A DNA stretch of 60,765 nucleotides from NCBI GenBank assembly GCA_002104895.1, contig MCFG01000190.1, positions 67,501 to 128,265 of the forward strand, in the 5' to 3' direction. Made by a program: the position numbers and the translations under genes. Positions 13,146-26,376 of the stretch are shown one piece after another. This DNA comes from Anaeromyces robustus (Eukaryota > Neocallimastigomycota > Neocallimastigomycetes > Neocallimastigales > Neocallimastigaceae). Within the stretch, counting starts at the first letter, position 1; every line of letters begins with the position of its first letter. The notes under the pieces were generated by a model. That model saw nothing but the letters and a program-made list of their open reading frames with translations, had not been told where the DNA came from and did not search any database.

Positions 13146-16100
13146 ATGGTTGAGTCAAATACAAATACAGAACCAAAAAAGAAAAGAAATATTTTAAAAT
13201 TAGATGAAACTGTTATTAACAGAATTGCAGCAGGTGAAGTAATTCAAAGACCTGCCAATGCATTAAAAGAATTAATGGAGAATTCATTAGATGCTGGTGC
13301 AACAAATATTCAAATTACAGTAAAGGATGGAGGTCTAAAATTATTACAAATTCAGGATAATGGTTGTGGTATTTCTGTAAGTTTAACTAATAAAAATAGT
13401 TATATATAATATAATTTACATGTAATAATATAAATAATAATAATTGTATTTTCTTCCAAATTCTTTATAAAATATAATTTTTTCTTTATTATTAATATAT
13501 GTATATTTTTTTTTCAAATGGTTTTATTATTAATTAATTAAAACAAATTAAATAATAGAAAGATGATTTAGATATTATCTGTGAACGTTTTACTACTAGT
13601 AAATTAAAAGAATTTAATGATTTATATAGTATTAGTACATTTGGTTTTAGAGGTGAAGCTTTAGCAAGTATAAGTCATGTTGCAAGAGTTACTATAACTA
13701 GTAAAACAGCAAATGATACATGTGCTTATAGGTAATTAGAAATATATTTTTTTTTATGAATTTTTATAATTTTTATAATTTTTTATAATATTTTTTTAAT
13801 TTTTATTTTTATTATTTTAAAATATTTATATATGTTATGTTATAAATAAATCAATATTATATGAAATTTATTTATTTTTTTTTTTTAAAAAAAAATAATT
13901 TCTAGAGCATATTATATTGATGGTAAATTAAAAGCACCAAGAGTAGGTATGAGTTCTGAACCAAGACCATGTGCCGGAAATAAGGGAACCCAGATTACAG
14001 TAATTTTTTTTTTTTTTTTTTATAGCAATTATTAATTAAGTTTTTAGTTTTAAATAATAATACAATTAAAAAATCCAATTAAATTATATATATATGTTAT
14101 GTATTAAATTAAAATCAAATATTTTTTATTTTTATTTTTTTTTTTTAAAAAAATAGGCTGAAGATTTGTTTTATAATGTTGCTACAAGAAGAAAAGCATT
14201 AAAAAGTCCTTCAGAAGAATATAATAGAATTTTAGATATAGTTACTCGTTATGCTATTCATTTTTCAGGAATTAGTTTTTCATGTAAAAAGGTATAAAAA
14301 AAAATTAATAGCAAAGATAAATATGTTTAAAATAATATATATTTAATTATTAATATTACAAAATAAAGTTAATAATAATAATAAATTAATAAATAATTAT
14401 TTATTTGAAATAATAATAATATATAAAATATAAATGAAAAATTAATAGCAAGGTTCAAATACAACCGATATCTATACCTCTTCCTCTTCTACTCATGTTG
14501 ATAATATTAGACAAATATATGGATTACAAATTTCAAGAGAATTAATAAAAATTGAATATACAGCCGAAAATTATGATTATAAAGCAAGTGGTTATATTAC
14601 AAATGCTAATTATAATACTAAAAAAATGATATTTTTATTATTTATTAATCGTAAGTTTTGTGTATTACATATATATTACTATTATTATATTATGATTATT
14701 ATAATAACGTTTTATATATACATATATATATAATATATATAATCATAATCATCCATAGACCGTGCTGTAGAATGTTCTTCTTTAAAAAAAGCTATAATTA
14801 ATTTATATTCATCTTATTTACCAAAAGGTACACATCCTTTTGTTTATTTAAGTTTAGAAATTAATCCTAATAATGTTGATGTTAATGTAAGTTTTTTTTT
14901 TTTTTTTATTTATTTTAATTTTAATTTTTTAAATGATATATTAATTAATAAATTTAAAATCGATATTTTTTATTGATTATATTAATAAATTAATTTATAT
15001 ATTATATATATAAATATTTTTTTTTTTTTAGGTTCATCCAACTAAAAGAGAAGTTAACTTTTTAAATGAAGAACTTATAGTTGATCATATATGTGAACAA
15101 ATGCAAAATTATTTAGCCAATGCTAATGCTTCAAGAACATTTTTTACTCAATCATTACTTACAAAAGATACCAATATTGATAAAGATGATAAACAGAAAA
15201 AGAATAAAAAGGTTTATGATCGAGATTTAGTACGTACTGATAGTAAATCTCAATCAATTGATATTTTTTTAACGTCTAAACCATCAGATTCAAATTCTCA
15301 TAAAGAAAATAATAATATAATCTCAGATTTTGATTTAATTAAATCAAAATTTTCAAGTCAAAAAGAATCAAATTTAAATCAAACATCATCCAGAAATGAA
15401 AATTTTAAAGTTTATGAATCCAACAAAACATCAAATGTTGTAAATAATAATTTATTAAATAATCCAAATATAAATAAAAATATCAGCAACAATAATAATG
15501 ATAATGATAATGATGATATTAATAATAATATTAATAATAATAAAAATAAGAATAGTTCTAATAACAATAATAATGATAATAATGATAGTAATATAATGTC
15601 AATAAATGTAAATAGTATACCTTTAGATGAACCTAAATCAATTACAAATATAAATATTGAAAGAGATAATAGAGATAATATGATGAATATCGATAGACCT
15701 TCAATACCTAGTACCAATAATGATAATATAACCACTATTGAAATATTTGATTCAAGTAATATTAATAATAAGAAAAGATTAAATAATCAATTCAGTGATA
15801 AAAAAGAATTATTAAATCATAAAGATAAAATTTCTAATAAAAAAATAAAATATATTGATGATGAAAACAAGAAAGATGAAACAATAAAGCCTATCTTTAA
15901 TAGTAAGAAAATTTAAATATATTCATTTTTTTTTATATAATATAACAATATTATTTAAGTATATTTATATTTTATATTATATGGATATATTAAATGTAAA
16001 ATATTAAAAAAAAAATTTTTTTTATTATATATTTATTTATTATAATTATAATTATAAATATAATTAAGCATCCATGACAATAATAGATGATGATATGGAT

Positions 16101-16728
16101 GATGTATCACCTTCAACTGAAAATAATAAATATGAAGAAGATTTTAAAATTATTCAAAATAATACAAGGTATATATTTTATAATTTTTTTTTTTATATAT
16201 ATATAAATTTTTTATCAGTATATAATAATAATTTTTAATAAATATTATTAAACAAATCATTATAACATTTATATTAATAAATAAAATAAAATAAAATGAA
16301 ATATAAAAAGGGAATGGAATGATGTAAAGTTAACAAGTATTTTAAATTTAAGAAGTATAATTGATCAAAATGATAATAAAGGTATAATATATATGTATAT
16401 ATATACATATTAAATATAATATTTTAAATATTAAATAAGAAATAATAATTAATATATACTTATATAATAAATAATTAATATAATAATTAATATATTATAT
16501 TTGAATATTAAATTAGGCTTAAGTAACTTTTTCCATAATCATACATTTGTTGGTTGTGTTGATGAAACTTTAGCTTTAATACAATATCAAACAAAACTTT
16601 ATTTAGTAAATTATCAAGAAACAAGGTAAAATATTATTTTTAAATAAATAAATAAATATATTAATAAATAAATTAATAAATATATTAATAAATAAATAAA
16701 TAAATAAATAAATAAATATATATATATA

Positions 16729-16795
<67 letters not shown>

Positions 16796-17051
16796 ATATT
16801 AATAATAATATATAAATTTTATATAAATAAAACATATTTACTTTCAAACTGGAAATATAAAGTCGTGAATTATTTTATCAATTAACATTAAGACAATTTT
16901 CAAATTTTGGTTTTATAAATTTAACTCAAAAATTACCAATATATGATTTATTAATGATTTCTTTAGAGGCCGAAGAAGAAGAAAATGGTTGGGATGAAAA
17001 TTTACAATCAAAAGAAGAAATTGCTGAAGTAATATATATATTTATATTTTT

Positions 17052-17098
<47 letters not shown>

Positions 17099-17381
17099 AT
17101 ACAATACAATAATAAAATATATATATATATATATAAACTCAAAATATTAACGTTTATATTATTATTTCCTAAAAATTAAATTTTAAAGAATATTACTCAA
17201 CTACTTATTGAAAAACGAGAAATGTTATTAGAATATTTTTCTATTACCATTGATCAAAAAGGTAATCTTGAAACACTCCCAATATTATTAAAAGGATATA
17301 TTCCAAACATGGATAAACTTCCAGGATTTTTATTACGATTGGGTATAGAGGTATGTATATATATATATATATAGATTCTTT

Positions 17382-17416
<35 letters not shown>

Positions 17417-17850
17417 TATATATACATATATATAAAATGAATGATTTTAGTATATATAATATAATAATAACATTTTTTATTTATAAATATTTTAATTTCA
17501 TTATATTATAGTGTGATTGGGAAGAAGAACAAGAATGTTTCAGAACAGTTAGTCAAGAAATTTCAATATTTTATTCAACCGAAGCCCCTATAATAGATGA
17601 TAATTTAAATAATAATAATAATGATGATGATAATGATGATGGTGATGATAATAATAACAATAATTCATTTATTGTGGATGAAACGGAAAAGAATTCAGAC
17701 ATAGCTAAATTTTATTGGACAATTCAACATATAATATTTCCAGCATTAAAAAAAGAAACATTTAAAGGATGTAATCGTTTAGTAGAAGAAAGATATATTA
17801 TGGAAATAGCTAATCTTCATGATTTATATAGAATTTTTGAACGTTGTTAA
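13146..17850 (+). CDS. MLH1: DNA mismatch repair protein MLH1, 13 exons
   Basis: Inferred exons: 13146-13376, 13559-13731, 13906-13999, 14157-14291, 14449-14650, 14759-14886, 15032-15902, 16069-16168, 16311-16381, 16517-16625, 16863-17028, 17189-17350, 17512-17850; 926 residues, no frame breaks. The GHKL ATPase motifs are intact: [25 protein letters not shown] and KGTQIT..DLFYN. The MutL transducer fold follows with [10 protein letters not shown]. The linker is enlarged, Asn/Asp-rich and disordered, but keeps the MLH1 linker motif VRTDS...IDIFL near residue 388. The C-terminal dimerisation domain ends with Phe-Glu-Arg-Cys, the hallmark MLH1 terminus that completes the PMS endonuclease site. 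Known role: MutLalpha/gamma subunit in nuclear mismatch repair and meiosis. An acidic Asn/Asp insert lies in the last exon (about 17602-17670). MLH1 rather than PMS2 or MLH3 is clear from that C-terminus. Confidence 0.96.
16637..16797. repeat. AAAT tetranucleotide array in MLH1 intron 10
   Basis: AAAT/AAATAT repeats with a TATA interruption fill nearly the whole intron between exons 10 and 11. The long Tyr/Leu/Ile ORF on the - strand here is a translation of the repeat. Confidence 0.9.
17054..17093. repeat. Long poly(T) tract in MLH1 intron 11
   Basis: About 40 consecutive T residues lie inside an intron. A second long T tract occurs in the following intron (about 17382-17413). Confidence 0.85.
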
Positions 17851-18525
17851 TTTTTATTATTATAAATATTAAAATATGTATGATACATAATTTATTTTAA
17901 ATTAATATTTAATAAATACATACATATATGTATTTATTTATATTTATATATATATATTTCAATGAAAATAAAAATATTATTTTTATTGAAATAATCATTA
18001 AATAATATATAAACTTTCATTAATAATTTCATTCATAACCGTTTTATTTATTTATTTTTTCACATAACTATTCAAAATTCAAAATTTTAATTTATTATAA
18101 TAATTATAATATTTCTTATATATATTTATTTTTAATATTTTAAAAATAATCTTGTTTTTATATTATATTAATATAAGAAATAATAAATAAATTAATATAT
18201 TAAATATACATATTACGAATTTTTTTATTTATTTATTTTTTTAATAAGAGAATTGATTTTAAATAATTTTTTAATAATTATAATAATAATTATTATTTTA
18301 ATAATAATAAAATAAATAAAATAATATAATATAATATATATATATATATGAAAAACGATATATTTTTTTCTTTTCTTTTTATATATACATATATATATAT
18401 AATATAATTGGTATTTTGTTATTATTATTATTATAAAAAAATAAAAATAAAAAGATATATTAATGTTAAGATAAATATTATTATATATTATATAAGTTTT
18501 TTTTTTTGTCTATATATATTTAATA
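17851..18525. other. Tail-to-tail spacer between MLH1 and SPEF1
   Basis: The two genes converge here. The spacer is AT-rich with many TA runs and probably contains both 3' UTRs and polyadenylation sites. No ORF or RNA gene was recognised. Confidence 0.6.
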
Positions 18526-18693
18526 TTATAGTAATCCATGAGCTCTGAGTCTTATTACTAATTCTTCAATTCTTTTATCCTTCAATAGTAATAGTTGTTC
18601 TAGTTTTGCAGTTTTGAGTTGTAATATCTATTATGAAGAAAAAATATATATATATTTAAATTAATTACTTAAAAAGAATTTTTTTTTTTTACA

Positions 18694-18735
<42 letters not shown>

Positions 18736-18908
18736 ACTGTTTCTTGTAGATCTTTGATTAATTTATCTTTTTCAAATAATTCACTTATAAGAAGTTCATG
18801 ATTTTTTTTAATATATTCTAAATAATTTGTTTTAACACCGTTATCATCTAGAGTAGATGAGTCTTCATCATCTAGAAATTCAAATATTAATTATAGAAAA
18901 ATAAAAAC

Positions 18909-18943
<35 letters not shown>

Positions 18944-19819
18944 TACAAAATAAAAAAAATAAAAAAAAATGAAAATAATAATAATAATAATAATCATAAA
19001 ATTAGTATAAATAGATCAATATATATATCTATATATTTGTGTAAATATTTTGATTCATACTTATATTTATATCTTTAGTCATTTTATTAATATTTTTAAC
19101 CATATTTTCATCATCTTCATCTTTATCTCTTGTTTTTTTATGTTTAGATTCTTTAGATATTTCGATAGATTTCCCTATAATATCATTACTTTTTTTCGGT
19201 TTTATATTATTATTATTATTTTTATTTTTATTATTATTAATAGAATTAGTTGTAGTAGTTTTTGTTGTATTAGAATTTTTTAGTTGGGATGATGATTTTT
19301 CATGGGTTTTTATTAATGATGATGATGATTTAGATTTATTTGATGATATAATATTAGATTTTGATGATTTAATATTTTTTAAAGATGATATTTTTGTCTT
19401 TGTTAAAGATTTTGTGGAATGAGAAGTTGTTAATTTATTTTTTTCATTAAGGATAGTATTATGATTTTTATTATTTTTATTATTTTTATTATTTTTATTA
19501 TTTTTATTATTATTTTTATCATTATTATTATAATTATCGTTATTATTATTTGTATTAGTGGAAATAGAATCGTCTTTCTCGTACTTTAATATATTGTTAT
19601 TTATAACATTATTGTTATTATTACTATTAAAGTTATGATGACATTGACAACAATGACAATGTTCTTGTTCTACAATAGGAGATTGATGTATATCAACATT
19701 TTGGGATATATTTGATTCAGATAATGGTATATAGATTTGAGTATTTGATGATGATGTTCTTTTTATATTATGATTTGATGAAGACATATCTAATAATTGT
19801 AATCATATTTTTTATTAAA

Positions 19820-19855
<36 letters not shown>

Positions 19856-21012
19856 TGATCATAATTAATACAATTCTTAAAAGGACAAGAAAAAATTTTT
19901 TTAAAAAAAAAAAAAAAATAATTATTTTGTAAGTAAATTTTAAAAATCAATGAATTATTACCATTATATTCTGATAAATTATTTTTATCGCTTGGAAGAC
20001 TATCATCACTATAATTATTCGTCAATGTTTTAATACTATCATTTGATACTAATTTTGCTGTTTTCAAAGGTCTTCTGGTATATTCATTCATCTTTTTTTT
20101 TTTTAATTATTGTTAAAAAATTTTTTTAGTTATATATTATCATATTACCATCATTATTATTTTTTTTTTTATTTTTATTTTTTTGTTTTATTTTTTATTT
20201 TTTTTTAAATGTGATGAATATAATATTATAATTAAATAAAATACATGATAATATAATTAATATTTAATAAGCAAGGTAAAAATTAAATATAATATTAAAT
20301 AATTTCATAATGTATAAAGATTTTTTTTGTATTTCTGTAATATTTTACTTTATACTTTAATTCGATTAATAGCTCTTCTATTCTTCCTGAAACACAATTA
20401 ATAATATCATTAATTTGATCCTCAGTTACTTTTAAATCTATTTTACTAAATACTTTATCTATATATATATATAAATAGATAGATAAATAGATATATTTAA
20501 ATATATATGATATTATATAATTATATAATTATTAATAAATAATTCTTTATTAAAATATTAATATATATTTTGTAAATTTCATTTCACATCATACTATTTA
20601 GCGTTTCCCAATTGTAATGTTTATGAGCTATGGAATTTGCTGGAGAATAATTATGTAGATCTATCAATTTCGGGCAATAATATTTAATTACTTCTGCAGT
20701 TGAAACTGATATAGTATTTTATTATGTTCATATTAAAAATATAGAATAATAATATTATTAATATATTCTTACATTATTATTATTATTATTTTTTTTTACT
20801 ATTATTGATATAATTTTTATTATTATTATTAATCCAATTTTATTCTTCTTCTTATTATTATTATCATATTTACTATTATTATTATTATTTTATATATATT
20901 AACCTCCATCGCTAAAATCTCTCGAGAAATTTTTTTTTGGCCTTGATAATGGTACATCATCAATCCAGTAGTATAGATCTTTAATTTGAGAGCTTGACAG
21001 TTTTTTACTCAT
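18526..21012 (-). CDS. SPEF1: SPEF1/CLAMP flagellar calponin-homology protein, 7 exons
   Basis: Inferred exons (5' to 3'): 21012-20904, 20705-20595, 20458-20349, 20091-19962, 19789-19061, 18871-18732, 18627-18526; 476 residues, phases agree at every junction. The N-terminal CH_2 domain (about 9-108) carries the SPEF1 signatures PLSRPKKNFSRDFSDG, VAEVIKYY-type (here STAEVIKYYCPKLIDLHNY) and SPANS...NWETLN. The C-terminus (about 400-476) is the SPEF1 coiled coil, LQETVDILQLK and KDKRIEELVIRL. Known role of the family: microtubule bundling and the central-pair apparatus of cilia and flagella. Between the two lies a Ser/Asn/Lys-rich disordered region of nearly 290 residues with a Cys/His cluster (HCHCCQCHH, 197-205), far longer than in animal SPEF1 (about 235 residues in total). 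The middle exon could be mistaken for a separate gene. Presence of this gene implies a flagellated stage. Confidence 0.88.
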
Positions 21013-21431
21013 GATAATATTTTTCTTAGTTTTTTTTTTAATTTATACAATATACTAATTTAATTTTTTTTCTATCAAAATACTTTAAAAGCATCAATTA
21101 TATTCGAAAAAATGATTCACAAAAAATAATACTTTTAAATAATTATATATTAAAATAATTAAAATAATAATATTAATCCGAAAGTGATAATTTATAATTT
21201 TTATATAATATATTTTATTTCTTTATGCTATATATATATAATAATAAATAATGTAAAGAAAAAAAATAAAAATTTAGATTTAAAAATTTTTTATATTATA
21301 TAATATTTTTGATTGATAATAGTTGAATACAATTTGTTTATATTATTATTATTATTTAATTTTAAAAACTTTAAAAAATCAACCTTTAATTTTTTATTTA
21401 TAATATTTAATAATAATAATAATACTAATAC

Positions 21432-21487
<56 letters not shown>

Positions 21488-21904
21488 TTAATATTAATAT
21501 TAATATTAATATTAATAATAATAATAGTTATAATGATTTTTAATGATATTTTTTTTTATTTAATTATATATAACAGAACTTTTATTAATTCTTTTAAAAA
21601 GAATTAATAATATATTATTAAGTATATATTATATGCTTAACATGCTTAACAATTGTTTTTATTTAAAATTTTATTTACATATATGTATACTTTTATAATA
21701 TTTTATATCTATTTCTATTTATTTTTCTTTCTATATTTTTATATATATTATTCTTTTTTCCTTTTTATTTTACTGTTCTCTTAATAATATATTCTTTAAT
21801 GATAAATATTGATATAATATAATAATTTATGTGTTTAAACAAATATGCTATTTTTAATATATTATAATAATACACATAAATATCTATATTCTTCATTAAT
21901 AAAA
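21013..21904. other. Spacer between two minus-strand genes
   Basis: It contains an AAT/TAA triplet array (about 21409-21530) turning into an AATATT array, and AT-rich flanks. The + strand ORF with poly-Asn here is the translated array and has no other coding character. The SPEF1 promoter should lie at 21013 onwards. Confidence 0.6.
21409..21530. repeat. AAT triplet microsatellite
   Basis: Tandem AAT units with two ACT interruptions change into ATTAAT hexamers after about 21487. Confidence 0.9.
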
Positions 21905-22973
21905 TTATACATTGAAATTTTTAGATTTTAAATCCTTTAATTTTTGTTCATTTAATTTAATAGTATTTAAAGGTGTACTTTTTGGTCTAATAAATATTTG
22001 ATAGTGACATACACCTTTAACACTCTTTTTTTCAGGGGTATTAGAAAAGTAAATAGTATCATATTCAGGGAATTTTTCTTTAATGATAGCTCCAGCATGT
22101 TCTCTTGTAAATTCTTCTGAAGTCCATAATACATAATGTTCTATATTAGGTTCAAGCCAATAAGGAAAATCATTTCTTCTGAAAACATAATATACATCTT
22201 CTGATTCAAAAATAAGATTATCTGTTTTATATTTAGGTTTATCAGCAAGTTTTACACCAGTTTTTTTATCAATAATTTCTGAATATCCCATTACATTAAT
22301 TTTAATAAAATCTTTATATATATAAATGTATATAATAAGCATATATTCTTATTCTTATTATTCTTATTTTTATTCACATTATAATTCTAATCCTTATTAT
22401 TATTATTATTATTGCAAGAGATTTAATTCTAATTTTAATTCTAATTTTAATTATAATTATAATTCTAATGTTAATTCTAATTTTATAACTAAAAATTTTA
22501 AAAATTTAATAATACAAACCATTAATAGAGCCATATTTTGTTTTACAAACTTTCATCCAATTTAAATATACAATTTCATCAGCTGGATTTCTTACCATTA
22601 TTTCAACAGAATTATTATCTAAAATATATTTCATTTCTTCCCAATGAAATGGTCGAGCCATTTTTACTTTTTTATTTTTAATAAGTTCAATTTTTTCTTT
22701 ATTATCAATAATTACATCTTTGGGAAAAACTTTTGGAATAGAAGAAGACATATTGCATTTATTAATTAAATTTAAATTATTTAAATTTAAATTTAACGGA
22801 ATGGTCTGTTCAGGTTGAATAAAATTTTTATTAATTAGTGCAGGTATATTGTAATTGACTTGCAAAAAAGGTTTTTTTGGTGATAATGAATGAATATTTT
22901 TAATATTATTGATTATAATCTTAGAAGTTGGTTTAATCACTCTAACACCATTACTTTTAACTAAACTTAACAT
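21905..22973 (-). CDS. DUF3605 family protein (N-acetylglucosamine-induced protein 1-like), 2 exons
   Basis: Inferred exons 22973-22520 and 22311-21905 give 286 residues. Residues around the junction and in exon 2 resemble fungal DUF3605 proteins: FHWEEMKYILDNNSVEIMVR, then YLNWMKVCKTKYGSI, RRNDFPYWLEPNIEHYVLW, and a final HYQIFIRP. The family is mainly fungal; its biochemical role is unknown. The first about 75 residues are not conserved in the family as far as I can tell. They are basic and lack acidic residues at the start (MLSLVKSNGVRVIKPTSK), which would suit a mitochondrial/hydrogenosomal presequence. An internal ATG at MSSSIPKVF or MARPFHW is an alternative start. The intron carries AATTCT/AATTTT repeats (about 22421-22490). 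Confidence 0.68.
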
Positions 22974-23363
22974 GTTATATTTAAAATATATATTTTTTTT
23001 TTTAAATATTATAATTATAAATTTTTCAAATAAAATTGGAATATTGTAGATATTGTAGATATTAAAAACCTTTTTATTATTTTATATTTCTTTTTCTTTT
23101 TCTTTTTTCTTTTTTTATTTTATTTTATTTATTTATATTTACTTTTGGTATTTTTCAAATAATAAAATGTAATTATTTAAATTTTTATTTTTTATTTTTT
23201 ATTATTAAAAAAATTGTATTAAATTTGATTATTTTTTATTTTAATTTTTCTATTTTATTTTTAGTTTTATGATTTAACCATTATATTATAGTTTTTAATT
23301 TAAAAATAATTTTTTTTGTTTTATATAAAATAATTTTTTTTTAAAGAAAATTCCTAGAATTTA

Positions 23364-23490
23364 TAAATAAACATAAATAAATAAATAAATGAATAAATAA
23401 ATAAATAAATAAATACATAAATAAATAAATAAATAAATAATAATAAATAAATAAATAAATTAAATAAATGTATAATAAATAAATGTATAA

Positions 23491-23521
<31 letters not shown>

Positions 23522-23695
23522 ATAGATAAATAAATAAATGTATAATAAAATAAATAAATTAATAAATAAATAAATAAATAGATAAATAAATAAATGTAAT
23601 AAAATAAATAAATAAATAAATAAATAATAAATAAATAAATAAATAATAAATAAATAAATAAATAGATATAATAAATGAATGAATAAATAAATCAA
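23364..23695. repeat. Degenerate AAAT array
   Basis: About 330 bp of AAAT units with sporadic GTAT, GATA and TAAT interruptions. It yields an artefactual Tyr/Leu/Phe/Ile ORF on the - strand. Confidence 0.92.
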
Positions 23696-24549
23696 GTAAT
23701 TATGTTTAATTTATTAGTTAAAATTATTAAATATATTTTTTTGTTTGCCATTAGGAATATTTTAATTAATATTATTGACAAAAAAAAAAATATTAATTTA
23801 TGGTATTAATTACATATCTGTTAGTTATATTCATTGATGTTTTACTTTTTTTTTATTATTATTATTAATTTACTTTTAAATGGAAATTTATTATAATTAT
23901 TATCATTATTATTTAAGATATATATATTTTATATATACCTATAATAAATAAATAAATAGATAACACTTTTATTTAATCCTACTCTTTATGATATATAATA
24001 AACTTTTTGAAGTTTATCATATATATAATAGATAATAAAAGTATTTTATCATTTGTTTTTTTTTTTTTGAACTATTTTTTATTTTACTGTAATACCAACA
24101 GAAATCAATTCTTATATTAAAAAAATTAGAATAAAGAAATCATTTTAATAATACAAATTAATGTTGCTTTTTTTTTTTTAATATATTTCAGAAAAGTAGT
24201 TTAAAAAAAATATTAAAAAATTATGAATTATGATTATTTTTTCCAGTAAAAACAAAAAAGTTTTAAAACTTTATAAATGATTATAATTATTCTTTTATTA
24301 TAATCATAATATTATTATATTTAACACCATAATTTTGATTCTTTTTAATAATAAAATAAAAAAAATATAAGTAAGTAATAAATTCAAAGACTAGTTCAAT
24401 AATATTATTAATACATTAGTATCATTTTTAAGTTTAATAATTTTTTTATAGAACTTATGAAAAGATTTTTAGAATTCTTCATTATAATATGAATAATCCT
24501 TTTTAATTAAATAAAATATTATTAATTTTTCATTGTTTGAATATTCTAT

Positions 24550-24686
24550 TTATATTTTTATTATTATTATTATTATTATCATTGTTTTATTATTTATTAT
24601 TATGAATTATTCTTAATTATTATTATTATTATCTATTATTATTATTATTATTATCAATTATTATTAATTATTATTATTATTATTTA

Positions 24687-24722
<36 letters not shown>

Positions 24723-24791
24723 GATATTATTATTAACTATTATTAATTATTATTATTATTATTATTTATTATTTATTATTATTATCAATTA

Positions 24792-24824
<33 letters not shown>

Positions 24825-24915
24825 CTTAATTATTATTTATTATTTTGATGGTCTAAGTTCCAAGGAGTGCTTTTTTTTGTTATTGTTTATTGTTTATTAT
24901 TATTTATTATTATTA
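24550..24915. repeat. TTA triplet array
   Basis: Interrupted TTA/ATT repeats. A short unrelated GC-richer insert occurs near 24847-24870. Confidence 0.9.
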
Positions 24916-25465
24916 TATTAAATTATTATTCATTATTTTTTGAAATTTAATAATATTTTATGAAATCTTTAATTTTTATTAAAATTATTATTATTTATTA
25001 AATTTATTATTAATTTATTGATATATTGAATCATTTAGTTAATTTTTACTTTTTTTTCATGTCAAATATAATTTCCACAACATCAAAATTTTTGATAAAT
25101 AATGAAAATCATTTATGACAATATATTAGCAATCAATTGGAATATATTATAAAATATATAATATAATCATAAAAAATAAAAAAATAAACAATCAATAGAA
25201 AAATAATTTATTAATTTAATTAATTTAATTAATTTTATGTAATACAAAATAAGTACATAATGTATTTATGGATGTATCAGTAGAAATTTTTTTTTATTAT
25301 TTTTTTATGGTAATTCTAAAATGTAATATAATTTAAATACTTTACACTGTAATATATGGTAAAATTTATATTCATATTATATTAGAATAAATATGTCTCA
25401 TATATTTATAATACATTAATCATGTTTTATACTTTAAAAAATTTATTGATCAAATAATTAATTAA

Positions 25466-25469
25466 TAAA

Positions 25470-25533
<64 letters not shown>

Positions 25534-25538
25534 ATGAA

Positions 25539-25613
<75 letters not shown>

Positions 25614-25615
25614 AT
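25466..25615. repeat. AAAT array, nearly perfect
   Basis: About 37 AAAT units with a single substitution (GAAT at about 25535). It is the cleanest tetranucleotide array in the window. Confidence 0.93.
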
Positions 25616-26345
25616 GTTTATAATTATTATTAAATATTATGAAATATTAATTTTTTAATTATTATATTAATTATAATATATTATCATTTATTATCTTTAG
25701 TATTTATAATTGATCTCTCTTTTTTTTTTTTATATTATATATAATTTTATTATATTATATTAAAATTATATTAAATAAAATGTAATAATATAAAGAAATA
25801 TAATATAGAATAGAACAAAATAGAATAGAAATATAATAAATATAATAAATATAATTAATAATATAAAATAATATAATAAATATAAATAAATATAATTAAA
25901 AATAATATAGTATAAATAATATAATTATAATTTATTATTACTATTATAATTATTATTATAATTATTATTATATCATTTGTTATTATTATTTGTAAATAAA
26001 TAATGAATAAGTAATAAACAAGAAAAATATGCAAAATTTTTCTGTATTTTAATGCTTCTCTTTTAAAATGTTAGTCTGATGCCTGGTCTTTAATCATACA
26101 GAGATTATTTATACCAAAGTATAAACTAAATGAAAAAAAAAAAACATAATTATTGCTTATATTAATCTAACATTGTTGTATAATAGAGTGTTTAAACACA
26201 CTAATAAATATTTTTGATATTTGGACTTTAGTTATTTTAATATCATTTTATAGATGTTTATAAAATATTAATTTATTTATTTATTAATTTATTTGTTTAT
26301 TTATTTATTTGTTAACTTATTTATTATTTATTAATTAATTAATTT

Positions 26346-26376
<31 letters not shown>

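Noticed and set aside
16614-16847. 77-codon - strand ORF of Tyr/Leu/Ile
   Set aside because: It is the translated AAAT array of MLH1 intron 10. The same applies to 23354-23695.
19960-20091. Separate gene starting with MNEYTRRPLK on the - strand
   Set aside because: An AAAG acceptor directly precedes this ATG, and the phase joins it to the CH-domain exon; the downstream coiled coil is typical of SPEF1. It is treated as exon 4.
22326-22565. + strand ORF with Tyr/Ser/Asn repeats
   Set aside because: It covers the DUF3605 intron, with AATTCT/TTATTA repeats, and overlaps exon 1 on the other strand; no family features.
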